Below, piece by piece: positions 42,672 through 51,761 of a stretch of DNA of 64,000 nucleotides; position 1 is the first letter of the stretch; every line of letters begins with the position of its first letter. The notes beneath the pieces are model-generated. The model did no database searches, was not told the DNA's origin, and saw only the letters and a list, made by a program, of their open reading frames with translations. The stretch comes from an uncultured Roseicyclus sp. (GTDB lineage: Bacteria > Pseudomonadota > Alphaproteobacteria > Rhodobacterales > Rhodobacteraceae). Both the position numbers and the translations under genes were made by a program. The DNA is taken from NCBI GenBank assembly GCA_947491935.1, contig CANLLF010000001.1, positions 744,001 to 808,000 on the forward strand, given 5' to 3'.

Positions 42672-42751
42672 CGTGTCGTCCCTTGCGGCATCCTAATGCT
42701 CCGACCAGACCACCACCTGTCACCGACATACCTTTGCGCTACCATTTTTTC

Positions 42752-42767
42752 GCCCGAATTCGCAGGC
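42752..42767 (+). promoter_or_regulatory. cpaB upstream element related to the flp elements
   Basis: GCCCGAATTCGCAGGC, preceded by ACCATTTTTTC, ends 75 nt before the cpaB ATG. It resembles the flp2/flp3 element in sequence, preceding T-tract and distance (74 nt), pointing to common control of pilins and machine. Confidence 0.45.
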
Positions 42768-42841
42768 ACTAACACAAGGTGTAACTGGCTTCGGGGCCGC
42801 AGCTACAGGCGCCCCAAGCGACAAAATTCGAGGTGGGTAAT

Positions 42842-43666
42842 ATGCGTATCGTATTCATTCTAGTTCTCGCGGTTGGCGTCGGCCTGGCAGGGTTTGCCGT
42901 ATCGATCGCCAAGGACCGTTTTGACCAATATCAAGCCGCGCTTGCCGAGCAACGCAATGCGATCGTCCCGACCACGGACGTGGTCGTGGTCAATCGTCAG
43001 GTCGCTTACGGCGAACGCCTGACGGAAGACGACGTGCAGGTTGTGCGCTGGCCGGCCGATCACGTGCCGTTCGGAGCGTTCACTTCGCTGGAAGAGCTCT
43101 TTCCCGCCGATAGCGAAGAGCCGCGCACCGTCCTGCGCATCATGGAACAAGATGAGCCCGTTCTTCTGGTCAAGGTGACCGCGCCCGGCGAAGATGCCGG
43201 TGTCGCCTCCCGTCTGGCCGAAGGCATGCGTGCCCTGGCCCTACGAGTCGACGTGAACTCCGGCGTCTCGGGGTTCCTGCGTCCCGGTGACCGTGTGGAC
43301 GTCTACTGGACCGGCGCTGGCCGCCAGGACGGCAGCGTCACTCGCCTGATCCGCGCCAATGTGCAGATCATCGCGATCGACCAGATCGCCGATGAGCAGC
43401 GCAACAGCCCGACAATTGCCCGGACGATCACCGTCACGGCGCGCCCCGAAGATGTGGCCGCACTGACCCAGGCTCAATCCACCGGCTCGCTCACCCTCGC
43501 CCTTGTGGGTGTCGGCGACGCAACCGAAAGCGAGACGGTCGAAGTGTCCACCAGCGCGCTTCTGGGAGAGATCGAAGAGGTCGCGGTTGATGGCCCGCGG
43601 GTCTGCACGGTGCGCAACCGCCGCGGTGGGGACGTGATCATCACCCAGGTGCCTTGCCTGAACTAA
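42842..43666 (+). CDS. cpaB: Tad pilus assembly protein CpaB/RcpC
   Basis: 274-residue periplasmic protein with an N-terminal membrane anchor (RIVFILVLAVGVGLAGFAVSIA). A SAF domain follows (VVVNRQVAYGERLTEDDVQVVRWP) and a CpaB/RcpC domain (ALRVDVNSGVSGFLRPGDRVDVYW, NVQIIAIDQ, RTITVTARPEDVAALTQAQSTGSLTLAL). It works with the secretin CpaC at the outer membrane, possibly binding peptidoglycan. The ATG at 42842 has GAGGTGG upstream; a GTG at 42833 is possible. First gene of the machine section. Confidence 0.92.
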   Translation: MRIVFILVLAVGVGLAGFAVSIAKDRFDQYQAALAEQRNAIVPTTDVVVVNRQVAYGERLTEDDVQVVRWPADHVPFGAFTSLEELFPADSEEPRTVLRIMEQDEPVLLVKVTAPGEDAGVASRLAEGMRALALRVDVNSGVSGFLRPGDRVDVYWTGAGRQDGSVTRLIRANVQIIAIDQIADEQRNSPTIARTITVTARPEDVAALTQAQSTGSLTLALVGVGDATESETVEVSTSALLGEIEEVAVDGPRVCTVRNRRGGDVIITQVPCLN

Positions 43667-43677
43667 TCCCCAGAATA

Positions 43678-43738
43678 ATCCACAGCCTTTTTGAACGCCC
43701 CGGCATGTCCGGGGCGTTCGCCGTTTGTGGATAAAAAA
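43678..43738 (+). terminator. Large two-part hairpin between cpaB and cpaC
   Basis: Inner stem GAACGCCCCGG (43693-43703) with CCGGGGCGTTC (43709-43719), a perfect 11-bp stem with a 5-nt loop; outer stem ATCCACA (43678-43684) with TGTGGAT (43726-43732), followed by six A. No T-run on the plus strand, so attenuation or RNA-processing is as likely as termination. Confidence 0.55.
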
Positions 43739-43878
43739 TGCGATTGTGATGGATATGGCACATGAAGAACACCGCGCAACACGGTGATTCTTGCGTGAAA
43801 AAGGGAATTGGGTCATGTTGCGTGCAAGGGCGGCCATTCGGACAACGCCCAAACAGTGACATAGAGGCAGGTCACAAG

Positions 43879-45282
43879 ATGAGCATGATAGGACTATTGC
43901 GCGCATGCCTGCTCGGCTGCGCCGCCATTCTTTTCCAACCAGCTGCCCCAGCGGGTGCACAGGCTTTACGTGTGGTGGAGGGCGAAAGCTCCGGCACCTT
44001 GCGAGTGCCCATGAACCGCGCCGTGGTGGTCGAAAGCGAAATGTTGTTCGCCGAACTCTCGGTGGCCAACCCGATGATCGCGGATATCGCGACCCTCTCG
44101 GAACGCTCCATTTACGTTCTGGGCCGCGCGCCCGGGCGCACGACGATGACCCTTCTGGGCCCCGATGGCAGCCTGATTGCCAATGTGGAGATCCAAGTGG
44201 TTCCCGATGTCGCCGAATTGCGGGAGCGGTTGCGCGAAATCCTTCCCGGTGAACCGGTCGAGGTGCGAACTGCCAATGCCGGCATCGTGCTGTCGGGCAC
44301 CGTCGGCTCCAGCCAGGCGGTTGATCGCGCCATGGAACTTGCCGAACGCTATGCACCGGGCGCCGTGTCGAACCTGATGATGGTTGGCGGCACGCAGCAG
44401 GTGATGCTGCAGGTCCGGTTTGCGGAAATGCAGCGCACCGTGCGACAGGAACTGTCGTCGTCCCTCGGCATCGGGTCGACCGGTGGCAATTTCGGCGCCA
44501 GTGCAGCTTCCGGCAACGTCAACGGAACAACCATTTTCGGTGCAGGTGTCGACGTTCCCGGTGGGTTGGAAGGGCGTAATGGCGGACTTGGTGTCAGCTT
44601 CTCGGCCGGTGGTCTTCAGCTATCGATCCTTCTGGAAGCGCTTGAAAGCAATGGGATGGTCCGCACTTTGGCAGAACCGAACTTGACTGCGTTGAGCGGC
44701 CAAACGGCAGACTTCCTGGCCGGTGGCGAATTCCCGATCCCCACGCAGGCGGAGGGCGGCGGCACAACGATCGAGTTCAAGCCTTTCGGTGTGCAGCTCT
44801 CCTTCACGCCAACCGTGGTTGATCACGACATCATCAACCTGGCGCTGAATGCCGAGATCTCGTCCATCGGTGAAATCATTGCCGCGACCGGCGCGCCTGC
44901 GGTCAACACCCGCTCGGCCTCCACAACGGTGGAAATGCGTGACGGCGATAGCTTCGCGATTGCGGGCCTGTTGCAAGATGATTTCCGCGATTCCGTATCG
45001 GAGGTGCCATGGCTCGGCGATCTGCCGGTTCTGGGCGCCCTCTTCCGGTCGGCCTCCTATCAGCGGTCGCAATCGGAACTGGTGATCATCGTCACAGCCC
45101 ATCTGGTCAGCCCGGTGCGCGGTGAGGCTCTCTCGCTTCCCACCGATCGGATCCGTATCCCCACCGAGCAGGAGCTGTTTTTCATGGGGGAGGTCACCGG
45201 CCGTGCCCCGGCTCAGGGAACTGCTGCGGGTGAAGTTGCCCAGCAGGATTTCTCGGGCTCCTACGGCTACGTCCTGGATTGA
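43879..45282 (+). CDS. cpaC: Type II/IV secretin CpaC/RcpA of the Tad system
   Basis: 467-residue outer-membrane secretin with signal peptide (ending PAGAQA). The N-terminal pilus-assembly domain (GTLRVPMNRAVVVESEMLFAELSVANP) and a BON-like segment (PVEVRTANAGIVLSGTVGSSQAVDRAMELA) precede the secretin core, with LSILLEALESNGMVRTLAEPNLT, EFPIPTQAEGGG, GVQLSFTPTVVDHDIINL and VPWLGDLPVLGALFRS. It forms the channel for the Flp pilus. Start at 43879 follows GAGG-rich sequence; an in-frame extension upstream lacks a signal. A hairpin separates it from cpaB. Confidence 0.93.
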   Translation: MSMIGLLRACLLGCAAILFQPAAPAGAQALRVVEGESSGTLRVPMNRAVVVESEMLFAELSVANPMIADIATLSERSIYVLGRAPGRTTMTLLGPDGSLIANVEIQVVPDVAELRERLREILPGEPVEVRTANAGIVLSGTVGSSQAVDRAMELAERYAPGAVSNLMMVGGTQQVMLQVRFAEMQRTVRQELSSSLGIGSTGGNFGASAASGNVNGTTIFGAGVDVPGGLEGRNGGLGVSFSAGGLQLSILLEALESNGMVRTLAEPNLTALSGQTADFLAGGEFPIPTQAEGGGTTIEFKPFGVQLSFTPTVVDHDIINLALNAEISSIGEIIAATGAPAVNTRSASTTVEMRDGDSFAIAGLLQDDFRDSVSEVPWLGDLPVLGALFRSASYQRSQSELVIIVTAHLVSPVRGEALSLPTDRIRIPTEQELFFMGEVTGRAPAQGTAAGEVAQQDFSGSYGYVLD

Positions 45283-45296
45283 AGGAGCACATGAAG

Positions 45297-45950
45297 ATGT
45301 CCCACAAACTCCCCTCCCGGCGCGCCGCCCTTGCGATGATGGGCTCAACGCTGGCCTTGAGTGCCTGTCAGGCATTCAATGTCGAAACCGGCCGCCCACT
45401 GGGCGCCCATCTCGACGCAGAAGGCAATTTCGGTGAGCCGACGCGCAACAATATCGGCGTTCATAACGGCGATATTCAATGGGCCGCGATCCTGGGCCAG
45501 CGGTTTGCGGAAACCGTGCCCACCACGATCAACTTCGCGTTCAACTCGGCCGAGTTGGATGCGCAGGCCCGCTCGATCCTGAACCAGCAGGCGCAATTCA
45601 TCCGCCACTTCCCCGAAGTGCGGTTCTCGGTCTATGGCCATACCGATGCGGTGGGCAGCAGCGCCTATAACCAACGCCTCGGGCGGCGCCGGGCTCGCGC
45701 GGCGGTGAACTACCTCGTCAGCCAGGGAATCAGCCGCCACCGTTTGGCCGCGCTGGTCTCGTTTGGCGAAACCCAACCTCTGGTGATGACCCAGGAGATG
45801 GAACGCCGCAATCGCCGCACCGTCACCGAAGTAAGTGGATTTGTATCTAACAATCCGCTGGTTCTCGACGGACGCTATGCCGAGATCATCTATCGGACCT
45901 ACCGGAGCGGCAGTGTGGGTTCTGGCGGCGGTGGTGGTGACGGCGGATAG
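45297..45950 (+). CDS. OmpA-family lipoprotein in the tad locus
   Basis: 217-residue lipoprotein (signal ending LALSAC) with a C-terminal OmpA-like peptidoglycan-binding domain: INFAFNSAELDAQARSILNQQ, VYGHTDAVGSSAYNQRLGRRRARAAVNYLVSQGI and LVSFGETQPLV. It probably anchors the secretin to the wall or outer membrane; comparable proteins occur in alphaproteobacterial tad loci. ATG at 45297 is 9 nt after AAGGAG; the ATG at 45291 is only 3 nt from it. It follows cpaC by 14 nt and is closed by a strong terminator. The C-terminus is Gly-rich. Confidence 0.85.
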   Translation: MSHKLPSRRAALAMMGSTLALSACQAFNVETGRPLGAHLDAEGNFGEPTRNNIGVHNGDIQWAAILGQRFAETVPTTINFAFNSAELDAQARSILNQQAQFIRHFPEVRFSVYGHTDAVGSSAYNQRLGRRRARAAVNYLVSQGISRHRLAALVSFGETQPLVMTQEMERRNRRTVTEVSGFVSNNPLVLDGRYAEIIYRTYRSGSVGSGGGGGDGG

Positions 45951-45975
45951 ACCCAACCTCTCGTAAAACAACAAC

Positions 45976-46012
45976 AAAAACCGCGCCCGGCTCCGTCTGG
46001 CGCGGTTTTTTT
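45976..46012 (+). terminator. Intrinsic terminator after the OmpA-like gene
   Basis: AACCGCGCC (45979-45987) pairs with GGCGCGGTT (45999-46007), followed by TTTTT; an upstream A-run makes it symmetrical. It ends the cpaC-ompA unit, so cpaE must have its own promoter. Confidence 0.9.
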
Positions 46013-46249
46013 ATCGGCTGCATTTTGGCGACAAAGCCCCCCTTAGCCCGCGAATTGTAAACGTAATCCCTTTTTTGTGTCCCATTCTCGCCTCTTTTTC
46101 CCGGCACGTTCATCTTCGCGAAGGACTGATATGGGATGAACCCCTGTCGGAACCTTTAGGTCCATGGACGGACTGGTCGAGCAACCACAGACCGCCATGG
46201 ATTTTTGACACGATGACCCGGTGAATCCGGGCAGATTGGGATTTGAGGA
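46013..46249 (+). promoter_or_regulatory. Untranslated region carrying the cpaE promoter
   Basis: 237 bp without a gene between a strong terminator and the cpaE start, so transcription of cpaE-tadC must begin here. It includes the T-tract TCCCTTTTTTGTG near 46067-46079 and a short dyad CCCGG/CCGGG at 46217-46231. TGAGGA precedes the start. Promoter boxes cannot be named with confidence. Confidence 0.4.
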
Positions 46250-47509
46250 ATGAGTAGCGGACTGGCACTGCGATCTGAACCGGCACCGATTGTGGCGTGC
46301 ACGGTATCCAGCAACGTTCACAACTTCGGTCTGTTGATCGAAGATATGGAAGCGGAACTGGGTGAAGCCTGGGGCGACCTGGGGTTTGAGGAAGCTCGTG
46401 ATTTCATGGGCGCCCTGGAACCGGGGGGCCTCGATTTTGTTGCACTGGCTGTGCGCGAAGAGGACGAGGCCGACCTTGGCCGCGTGGGGGAGGTGATCAA
46501 CGCCGCCCGCGCGAAGAACATCAAGGTCATCTTGATCCCTGAAAACCTCTCAACGGCGGGCCTGCGCGAGCTTCTGCGCCTGGGCGCCGAGGATTTCGTC
46601 CCCTACCCCCTCGCCGATGGCGCGCTCCGCGATGCCATTGAAAAGGTGCGGAAGGAAGCGCAAGAGCCCGCTGCCGATGTGGCCGCAAAAACCGGTGACA
46701 GCGCCGTTGTCACGGGCCAGCGCCTGGGCGGCAAGGCAGCCGTTTTCGCCACCCAGAACCTTGCCGGTGGCACGGGGGCGACAACGCTCGCCGTGAACAT
46801 GGCCTGGGAACTCGCCACTATCGACAAGAAAAATCCGCCCTCTGTCTGCCTGATCGATCTCGATCTGCAACATGGTTCGATCGCGACTTATCTCGACCTG
46901 CCCCGGCGCGAAATCATGCTTGAGATGTTGCAGGATGCGCCGAACATGGACACCGAGGGCTTCAAGCAGGCCCTGACCGGATATGAAGACAAGCTGTCGG
47001 TGTTCACCACCCCGGCCGAGATTGTCCCGCTGGATATCATCGGCCCCGACGAGGTGACCGCGCTGATCAATCTGGCGTCGGAATGCTTCGATATCGTGAT
47101 CGTTGATATGCCGCGCACGGTTGTGATGTGGACCGAAACGGTTCTGAACCGGGCCGACATGTATTTCGCCACATTGGAGATCGATCTCCGCTCCGCCCAG
47201 AACGCGATGCGTTTCATCAAGGCCTGCCGGTCCGAGGAACTGCCCCTCGAAAAGGTGCAATACGTCCTGAACCGTGCGCCGGGCATGACCGATCTGAACG
47301 GCAAGAACCGGATGAAGAAGATGGCCGAAAGTCTCGGTGTCAAATTCGGCACTCTGCTGCCTGACGGCGGCAAGGTGGTGATGCAATCCGGCGATAACGG
47401 GGAACCCCTGGCCGAAAACGCCAAGAAGAACCCGCTTCGCAAGGAAATCGTGAAATTGGCCGATGGCCTCTACAAGGCCATGCTGTCCGACGCAGCGGCC
47501 AAGGGTTGA
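46250..47509 (+). CDS. cpaE: Tad pilus localisation ATPase CpaE/TadZ
   Basis: 419-residue cytoplasmic protein. Residues 1-130 form a receiver-like domain (GGLDFVALAVREEDEADLG, RAKNIKVILIPENLSTAGLRELLRLGAEDFVPYPLADG). A MinD/ParA-like ATPase domain follows: deviant Walker A GGTGATT around 173-179 lacking the usual lysine, as common in CpaE/TadZ, then CLIDLDLQHGSIATYLDLP and DIVIVDMPRTVVMWTE. It positions the Tad machine, often at a pole. Starts a unit cpaE-cpaF-tadB-tadC with 12-nt gaps. Confidence 0.93.
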   Translation: MSSGLALRSEPAPIVACTVSSNVHNFGLLIEDMEAELGEAWGDLGFEEARDFMGALEPGGLDFVALAVREEDEADLGRVGEVINAARAKNIKVILIPENLSTAGLRELLRLGAEDFVPYPLADGALRDAIEKVRKEAQEPAADVAAKTGDSAVVTGQRLGGKAAVFATQNLAGGTGATTLAVNMAWELATIDKKNPPSVCLIDLDLQHGSIATYLDLPRREIMLEMLQDAPNMDTEGFKQALTGYEDKLSVFTTPAEIVPLDIIGPDEVTALINLASECFDIVIVDMPRTVVMWTETVLNRADMYFATLEIDLRSAQNAMRFIKACRSEELPLEKVQYVLNRAPGMTDLNGKNRMKKMAESLGVKFGTLLPDGGKVVMQSGDNGEPLAENAKKNPLRKEIVKLADGLYKAMLSDAAAKG

Positions 47510-47521
47510 GGGTACAAGTAG

Positions 47522-49000
47522 ATGTTTTCCAAATATAAAAAGCCTGGCGGCAATGGTGTGGCCCCTCTGACCGAGGTCGCAGCATCGCCGAAAGTCGCCG
47601 ACAAGGCCGACATCGAAGCCAAATCCGGCGACGTCGCCCCCGAACCGAAAGTAGCTCGCAAACCCGGCAAGGTGGTGGAGGCCGTCTCCGCTGAGGCCGC
47701 CGGGAACATCGACAAGGACCGCAAACGGCGCATGCGTCTTGACGAGATCAAGACCGAGATGCATCACCGCCTGCTCGACAACCTGAACCTCTCGGCACTC
47801 GAAGGTGCGAAGGAAAACGACCTCCGCTCGGAAATCACGTCGATCACAAGCGAACAGCTGGGTGAAATGGGCCTGGTTCTGAATCGCGAAGATCGGCAGA
47901 CTCTGAATACCGAGCTGTTTGACGAGGTCACGGGCCTTGGCCCGCTGGAGCCGCTGCTTCAGGACGACACCGTGAACGATATTCTCGTGAACGGCCCCAA
48001 GCGCGTCTTCGTGGAACGCGCCGGTAGGCTGGAACTCAGCGATGTGCGCTTCAAGGACGAGCGTCACCTCTTGCGGATCATCGACAAAATCGTGTCGGCC
48101 GTGGGCCGCCGTGTCGACGAATCCAACCCCTATGTGGACGCCCGTCTCAAAGACGGTTCGCGTTTCAACGCGATGGTGCCGCCCGTGGCAGTCGACGGCT
48201 CGCTCGTCTCCATTCGTAAGTTCAAGAAAGAGAAGCTGGGCATTGATGACCTGGTGAAGTTCGGCGCGTTTTCCGAGGAAATGGCCGCCTATATCCAGGC
48301 CGCGGTGGCCTGTCGCCTGAACGTGATCGTCTCCGGCGGTACGGGTTCGGGTAAAACGACCACCCTCAACGCGCTCAGCTCGTTCATCGACAATTCCGAA
48401 CGCATCCTGACGATCGAGGATACGGCGGAACTTCAACTCCAGCAGGTCCATGTGGGCCGGATGGAAAGCCGCCCGCCCAACGTGGAAGGCAAGGGCGCCG
48501 TCACCCAACGCGACTGTCTCAGGAACGCGCTGCGGATGCGTCCCGACCGCATCATCGTGGGTGAGACGCGGGGCGAGGAAGTGATCGACATGTTGCAGGC
48601 CATGAACACGGGCCACGACGGATCGATGACCACGATCCACGCGAACAACGCGCGCGACGCCTGTTCGCGCCTTGAAAACATGGTCGCCATGGCCGGCATC
48701 GAGATGCCGCTCAAGGCTGTCCGCGCCCAGATCTCGAGCGCTGTGCACCTGATCGTGCAGGCTTCGCGTCTGCAAGATGGCTCGCGCCGCATGGTGTCGA
48801 TCACCGAGGTGACGGGCATGGAGGGCGAAGTGATCTCGATGCAGGAAGTATTCCGCTATCAGCGCACCGGCCTGCAGCCCGATGGCAAGATCCTCGGCCA
48901 CTTCACCGCGTGCGGTGTGCGCTCTCACTATTCCGAACGGTTCCGTCAGTGGGGCTACGATTTGCCCAACGCGATCTACGAACCGATGGCAGCTCAGTAA
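47522..49000 (+). CDS. cpaF: Tad secretion ATPase CpaF/TadA
   Basis: 492-residue hexameric motor ATPase of the type II/IV secretion family that powers Flp pilus assembly. The N-terminal about 70 residues are a charged linker. Walker A is GGTGSGKTT at 272-280; [33 protein letters not shown] (Asp box), [36 protein letters not shown] (Walker B and His box) are all present. Spacing to cpaE and tadB is 12 nt on each side, typical of cotranscription. Confidence 0.95.
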   Translation: MFSKYKKPGGNGVAPLTEVAASPKVADKADIEAKSGDVAPEPKVARKPGKVVEAVSAEAAGNIDKDRKRRMRLDEIKTEMHHRLLDNLNLSALEGAKENDLRSEITSITSEQLGEMGLVLNREDRQTLNTELFDEVTGLGPLEPLLQDDTVNDILVNGPKRVFVERAGRLELSDVRFKDERHLLRIIDKIVSAVGRRVDESNPYVDARLKDGSRFNAMVPPVAVDGSLVSIRKFKKEKLGIDDLVKFGAFSEEMAAYIQAAVACRLNVIVSGGTGSGKTTTLNALSSFIDNSERILTIEDTAELQLQQVHVGRMESRPPNVEGKGAVTQRDCLRNALRMRPDRIIVGETRGEEVIDMLQAMNTGHDGSMTTIHANNARDACSRLENMVAMAGIEMPLKAVRAQISSAVHLIVQASRLQDGSRRMVSITEVTGMEGEVISMQEVFRYQRTGLQPDGKILGHFTACGVRSHYSERFRQWGYDLPNAIYEPMAAQ

Positions 49001-49012
49001 GGATTTCACCCG

Positions 49013-49981
49013 ATGCAACTGTCTATCGAACCGCTCATCTATATCGGCATCTTCGTCGGTGTCATCATGCTCGTCGAAGGCGTCTATCTCGCGATCTTCG
49101 GCAAATCCATCAGCTTGAACGCCCGGGTCAACCGGCGTTTGAACATGCTGGAAAAGGGCTCAACGCGCGAAGATGTTCTGGCCAAGCTCCGCAAGGAGAT
49201 GGACCAGCACAAGGGCTCGATCTCGCTGCCCTTCTACACATTGTTCGCCGACAAGGCGCAAAAGGCCAACATCGCCTTTACCCCACAACAGCTCTTCCTG
49301 GTGATGATCGGGCTGGGCATCGTATCGTTCTTGATGCTGTCTATCCTGACAACTGCGGCCCTGCCGCTCCGCGCACTGGTTTCGGTCGTGTTCGGCGTCG
49401 GCGGTGTCTACTACTGGGTCCACTCCAAGGCCAAGAAACGCATCGGCATGATCGAAGAACAACTGCCCGATGCGGTGGAATTGATGGTGCGCAGCTTGCG
49501 CGTCGGCCACCCTTTCGTGTCCGCGATCAATACCGTCAGCCGCGAGATGTCCGATCCGCTGGCCTCCGAGCTTGGGATCATCTCCGACGAGGCCGCCTAT
49601 GGCCGCGACGTTTCGGAATCGATCCGGGCCATGGCCGACCGCCTCGGCGTGCAGGATTTGCGCTTTCTTGCGGTAGCCGTCGGCATTCAGCAGACGTCCG
49701 GCGGTAACCTGGCCGAGATCCTTCAGGGCCTCGCCAACGTGATCCGCGCCCGCTTCAAGCTGTTCCGCAAGGTCAAGGCCATCACGGCCGAGGCGAAATG
49801 GTCGGGCAACTTCCTGTCGGTCTTCCCGCTTCTGGCCCTCGTGGGCATCAACGTGATGCAGCCTGATTACTACGCGGAAGTGATCGACACGCCCGCCTTC
49901 ATCCCCGCCTGTGCGGTGGTAGCTGTGATGCTGGCATTGAACATGATCATCATGCGGATGCTGGTGAATATCAAAGTGTAA
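49013..49981 (+). CDS. tadB: Tad inner-membrane platform protein TadB
   Basis: 322-residue GspF-like membrane protein. An N-terminal helix (EPLIYIGIFVGVIMLVEGVYLAIF), two central helices (LFLVMIGLGIVSFLMLSIL, LPLRALVSVVFGVGGVYYWVH) and two C-terminal helices flank the cytoplasmic type II secretion F domain QLPDAVELMVRSLRVGHPFVSAI ... EMSDPLASELGIISDEAAYGRD, QTSGGNLAEILQGLANVIRARFKL. With TadC it forms the platform on which CpaF acts. Directly downstream of cpaF. Confidence 0.92.
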   Translation: MQLSIEPLIYIGIFVGVIMLVEGVYLAIFGKSISLNARVNRRLNMLEKGSTREDVLAKLRKEMDQHKGSISLPFYTLFADKAQKANIAFTPQQLFLVMIGLGIVSFLMLSILTTAALPLRALVSVVFGVGGVYYWVHSKAKKRIGMIEEQLPDAVELMVRSLRVGHPFVSAINTVSREMSDPLASELGIISDEAAYGRDVSESIRAMADRLGVQDLRFLAVAVGIQQTSGGNLAEILQGLANVIRARFKLFRKVKAITAEAKWSGNFLSVFPLLALVGINVMQPDYYAEVIDTPAFIPACAVVAVMLALNMIIMRMLVNIKV

Positions 49982-50046
49982 CGGGGCGCTTGCAGGCCCT
50001 ACAGGCAACGCCGGAACGCGACGCCGATTGAGGAAAGAACGGTCAA

Positions 50047-51027
50047 ATGGACTTCATCTCAGGTCTCATCAACAAGGTGAATGGCTGGCTGGTCGATCAG
50101 CTGGGCGAGCTTGGACCGCTGATCGCAGTGGGCGGGCTTGGCGTCTTGCTGGTGCTGGTCACGCTGCCAACGCTTCTCAAGAAGCGCAGGGATCCCTACG
50201 AAAAGCTTCGCGGTGGCGGTGCCGATGACGGTATCGGCGAAAAGGGCGGCGCGCTGCGTCAAGGCCGCAAGAACGAGAAGCTCGATCGCTTCGCCCAGTA
50301 TCTTGAGCCGCAGACCGAAGAAGAACTGTCGGCGACCCAGCTTCAGATGATCCGTGCGGGCTATCGTTCGAAATCCGCGATCCAGATGTTCAACTTCGCC
50401 AAACTGGCGCTTGGCGTCGGAGGCTTGATCCTCGGCACGCTTTACGTGCTGATCTCTGGCGGCGGCGGCTCGGCCCAGAACTCCATCCTGATGGTCATCA
50501 TCCCGGGATGTGTTGGATATTACGCCCCGAAATACTGGGTCACCAAGCGGATGCAGCAGCGCGAAGAGCAGATCAATGCAGGCTTCCCCGACGCGCTCGA
50601 CCTGATGTTGGTCTGCGTGGAGGCGGGTCAATCGCTCGATCAGGCCATCATCAAGGTGGCCCGCGAAATCAAGACGTCCTATTCCGCGCTGGCCGAAGAG
50701 TTCGAGATCGTCAGCTACGAGATGAAGGCCGGCAAGGACAAGACCAAAGTTCTGCGCGACATGGGCGAACGGGTCGGTATTCAGGATGTGAATTCGTTCA
50801 TCACCACGCTCATCCAGTCGTCCACGTTCGGTACGTCGATCGCCGAAGCGCTGCGCGTCTATGCCGACGAAATGCGAGACAAGCGCGTGCTGCGCGCCGA
50901 GGAAAAGGCCAACAAGCTGCCCACGAAGCTGACGTTGTTCACCATGATGTTCTGTGTGCCGCCGCTTCTGATCATCCTGATCGGGCCTTCGGTCTACGGC
51001 ATCGCCACCGACCTTGGCGGCGGTTGA
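50047..51027 (+). CDS. tadC: Tad inner-membrane platform protein TadC
   Basis: 326-residue membrane protein, paralogous to TadB in its F domain: INAGFPDALDLMLVCVEAGQSLDQAIIKVAREI, LAEEFEIVSYEMKAGKDKTKVLRDMGERVGIQDVNSFITTLIQSS and a C-terminal helix LTLFTMMFCVPPLLIILIGPSVYGI. Its N-terminus is a membrane helix after DQLGELGPLIAVGGLGVLLVLVTLP. GAGGAAAGAACGG precedes the ATG. A strong hairpin follows it before the TPR genes. Confidence 0.92.
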   Translation: MDFISGLINKVNGWLVDQLGELGPLIAVGGLGVLLVLVTLPTLLKKRRDPYEKLRGGGADDGIGEKGGALRQGRKNEKLDRFAQYLEPQTEEELSATQLQMIRAGYRSKSAIQMFNFAKLALGVGGLILGTLYVLISGGGGSAQNSILMVIIPGCVGYYAPKYWVTKRMQQREEQINAGFPDALDLMLVCVEAGQSLDQAIIKVAREIKTSYSALAEEFEIVSYEMKAGKDKTKVLRDMGERVGIQDVNSFITTLIQSSTFGTSIAEALRVYADEMRDKRVLRAEEKANKLPTKLTLFTMMFCVPPLLIILIGPSVYGIATDLGGG

Positions 51028-51063
51028 TCTCCGGGCGCCACACCCAAACTTTGCTAACGACAT

Positions 51064-51094
51064 CGGGCGCCAGCATCGCATATGCTGGCGCCCG
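51064..51094 (+). terminator. Strong hairpin between tadC and the first TPR gene
   Basis: CGGGCGCCAGCAT (51064-51076) and ATGCTGGCGCCCG (51082-51094) form a perfect 13-bp stem with a 5-nt loop, ending 27 nt before the next ATG. It lacks a T-run (AGCAGTTTAG), so it may limit rather than stop read-through or protect the upstream mRNA. Confidence 0.6.
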
Positions 51095-51121
51095 AGCAGT
51101 TTAGATACACGAGGTCACCAA

Positions 51122-51697
51122 ATGAGCGTGGTGGTGCGCCCGCACGTCCTTCTCCCCTTTCTGGCATGTCTTGCCGCCTGCAACACGACCCCACGTCTCG
51201 ATACGGGCTTTGAAGGGTTGGAGGCTCCCGACGGCATTGGCGAACTGGACGGAAGCATCGATGGCCTCATCGTGGGCGACCGACTGATGGAGGCTGGCGA
51301 ATACGAATTGGCGCTTCGCGCCTATTACCGGGCCGGCGCGGAAGACGGGGTCACAGTCGATCTTTTGACAGCAATTGGCGCCGCCAACCTCGCTTTGGGG
51401 CGATTTGGCCAGGCAGAAGACCAATTTCGCGGCGCTTTGGACCTGGAACCAGATTTTGTGCCTGCCCTCAACAACTTGGGGGCCGTATTGATTGAACAGG
51501 CAGAATATGGGGAGGCGCGCCGCATTCTCGAACAGGCCTTCGCGCTGGATAGTGGCGGATCGGAAACAATTCGCGACAACCTGCGCCTCGCAATCGCACG
51601 AATGGAAAATCAGGTGTATACGGAAGAGGATAGGCAAAGTCGGCCTGGGCTGATCCGCCGTGGCGGGGGGCGCTATACGCTCCAATCCACACTTTAG
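51122..51697 (+). CDS. tadD1: TPR lipoprotein 1 (TadD-like)
   Basis: 191-residue lipoprotein (signal ending LACLAAC) with tetratricopeptide repeats: GDRLMEAGEYELALRAYYRAGA, TAIGAANLALGRFGQAEDQFRGAL, VPALNNLGAVLIEQAEYGEARRILEQAF. TadD lipoproteins act as pilotins or scaffolds for the Tad secretin. One of two TadD-like genes in a row. Lies after the tadC hairpin. Confidence 0.82.
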   Translation: MSVVVRPHVLLPFLACLAACNTTPRLDTGFEGLEAPDGIGELDGSIDGLIVGDRLMEAGEYELALRAYYRAGAEDGVTVDLLTAIGAANLALGRFGQAEDQFRGALDLEPDFVPALNNLGAVLIEQAEYGEARRILEQAFALDSGGSETIRDNLRLAIARMENQVYTEEDRQSRPGLIRRGGGRYTLQSTL

Positions 51698-51761
51698 GGC
51701 GGCCCGGACCAAACCAACGAAGGCGCGGCAACAAGATCGCGTCCATTGAATGAGGCAGAGC

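Noticed and set aside
46550-49018. 822-residue minus-strand reading frame
   Set aside because: Antisense of cpaE and cpaF, both with full motif sets; His/Arg-rich translation without domains.
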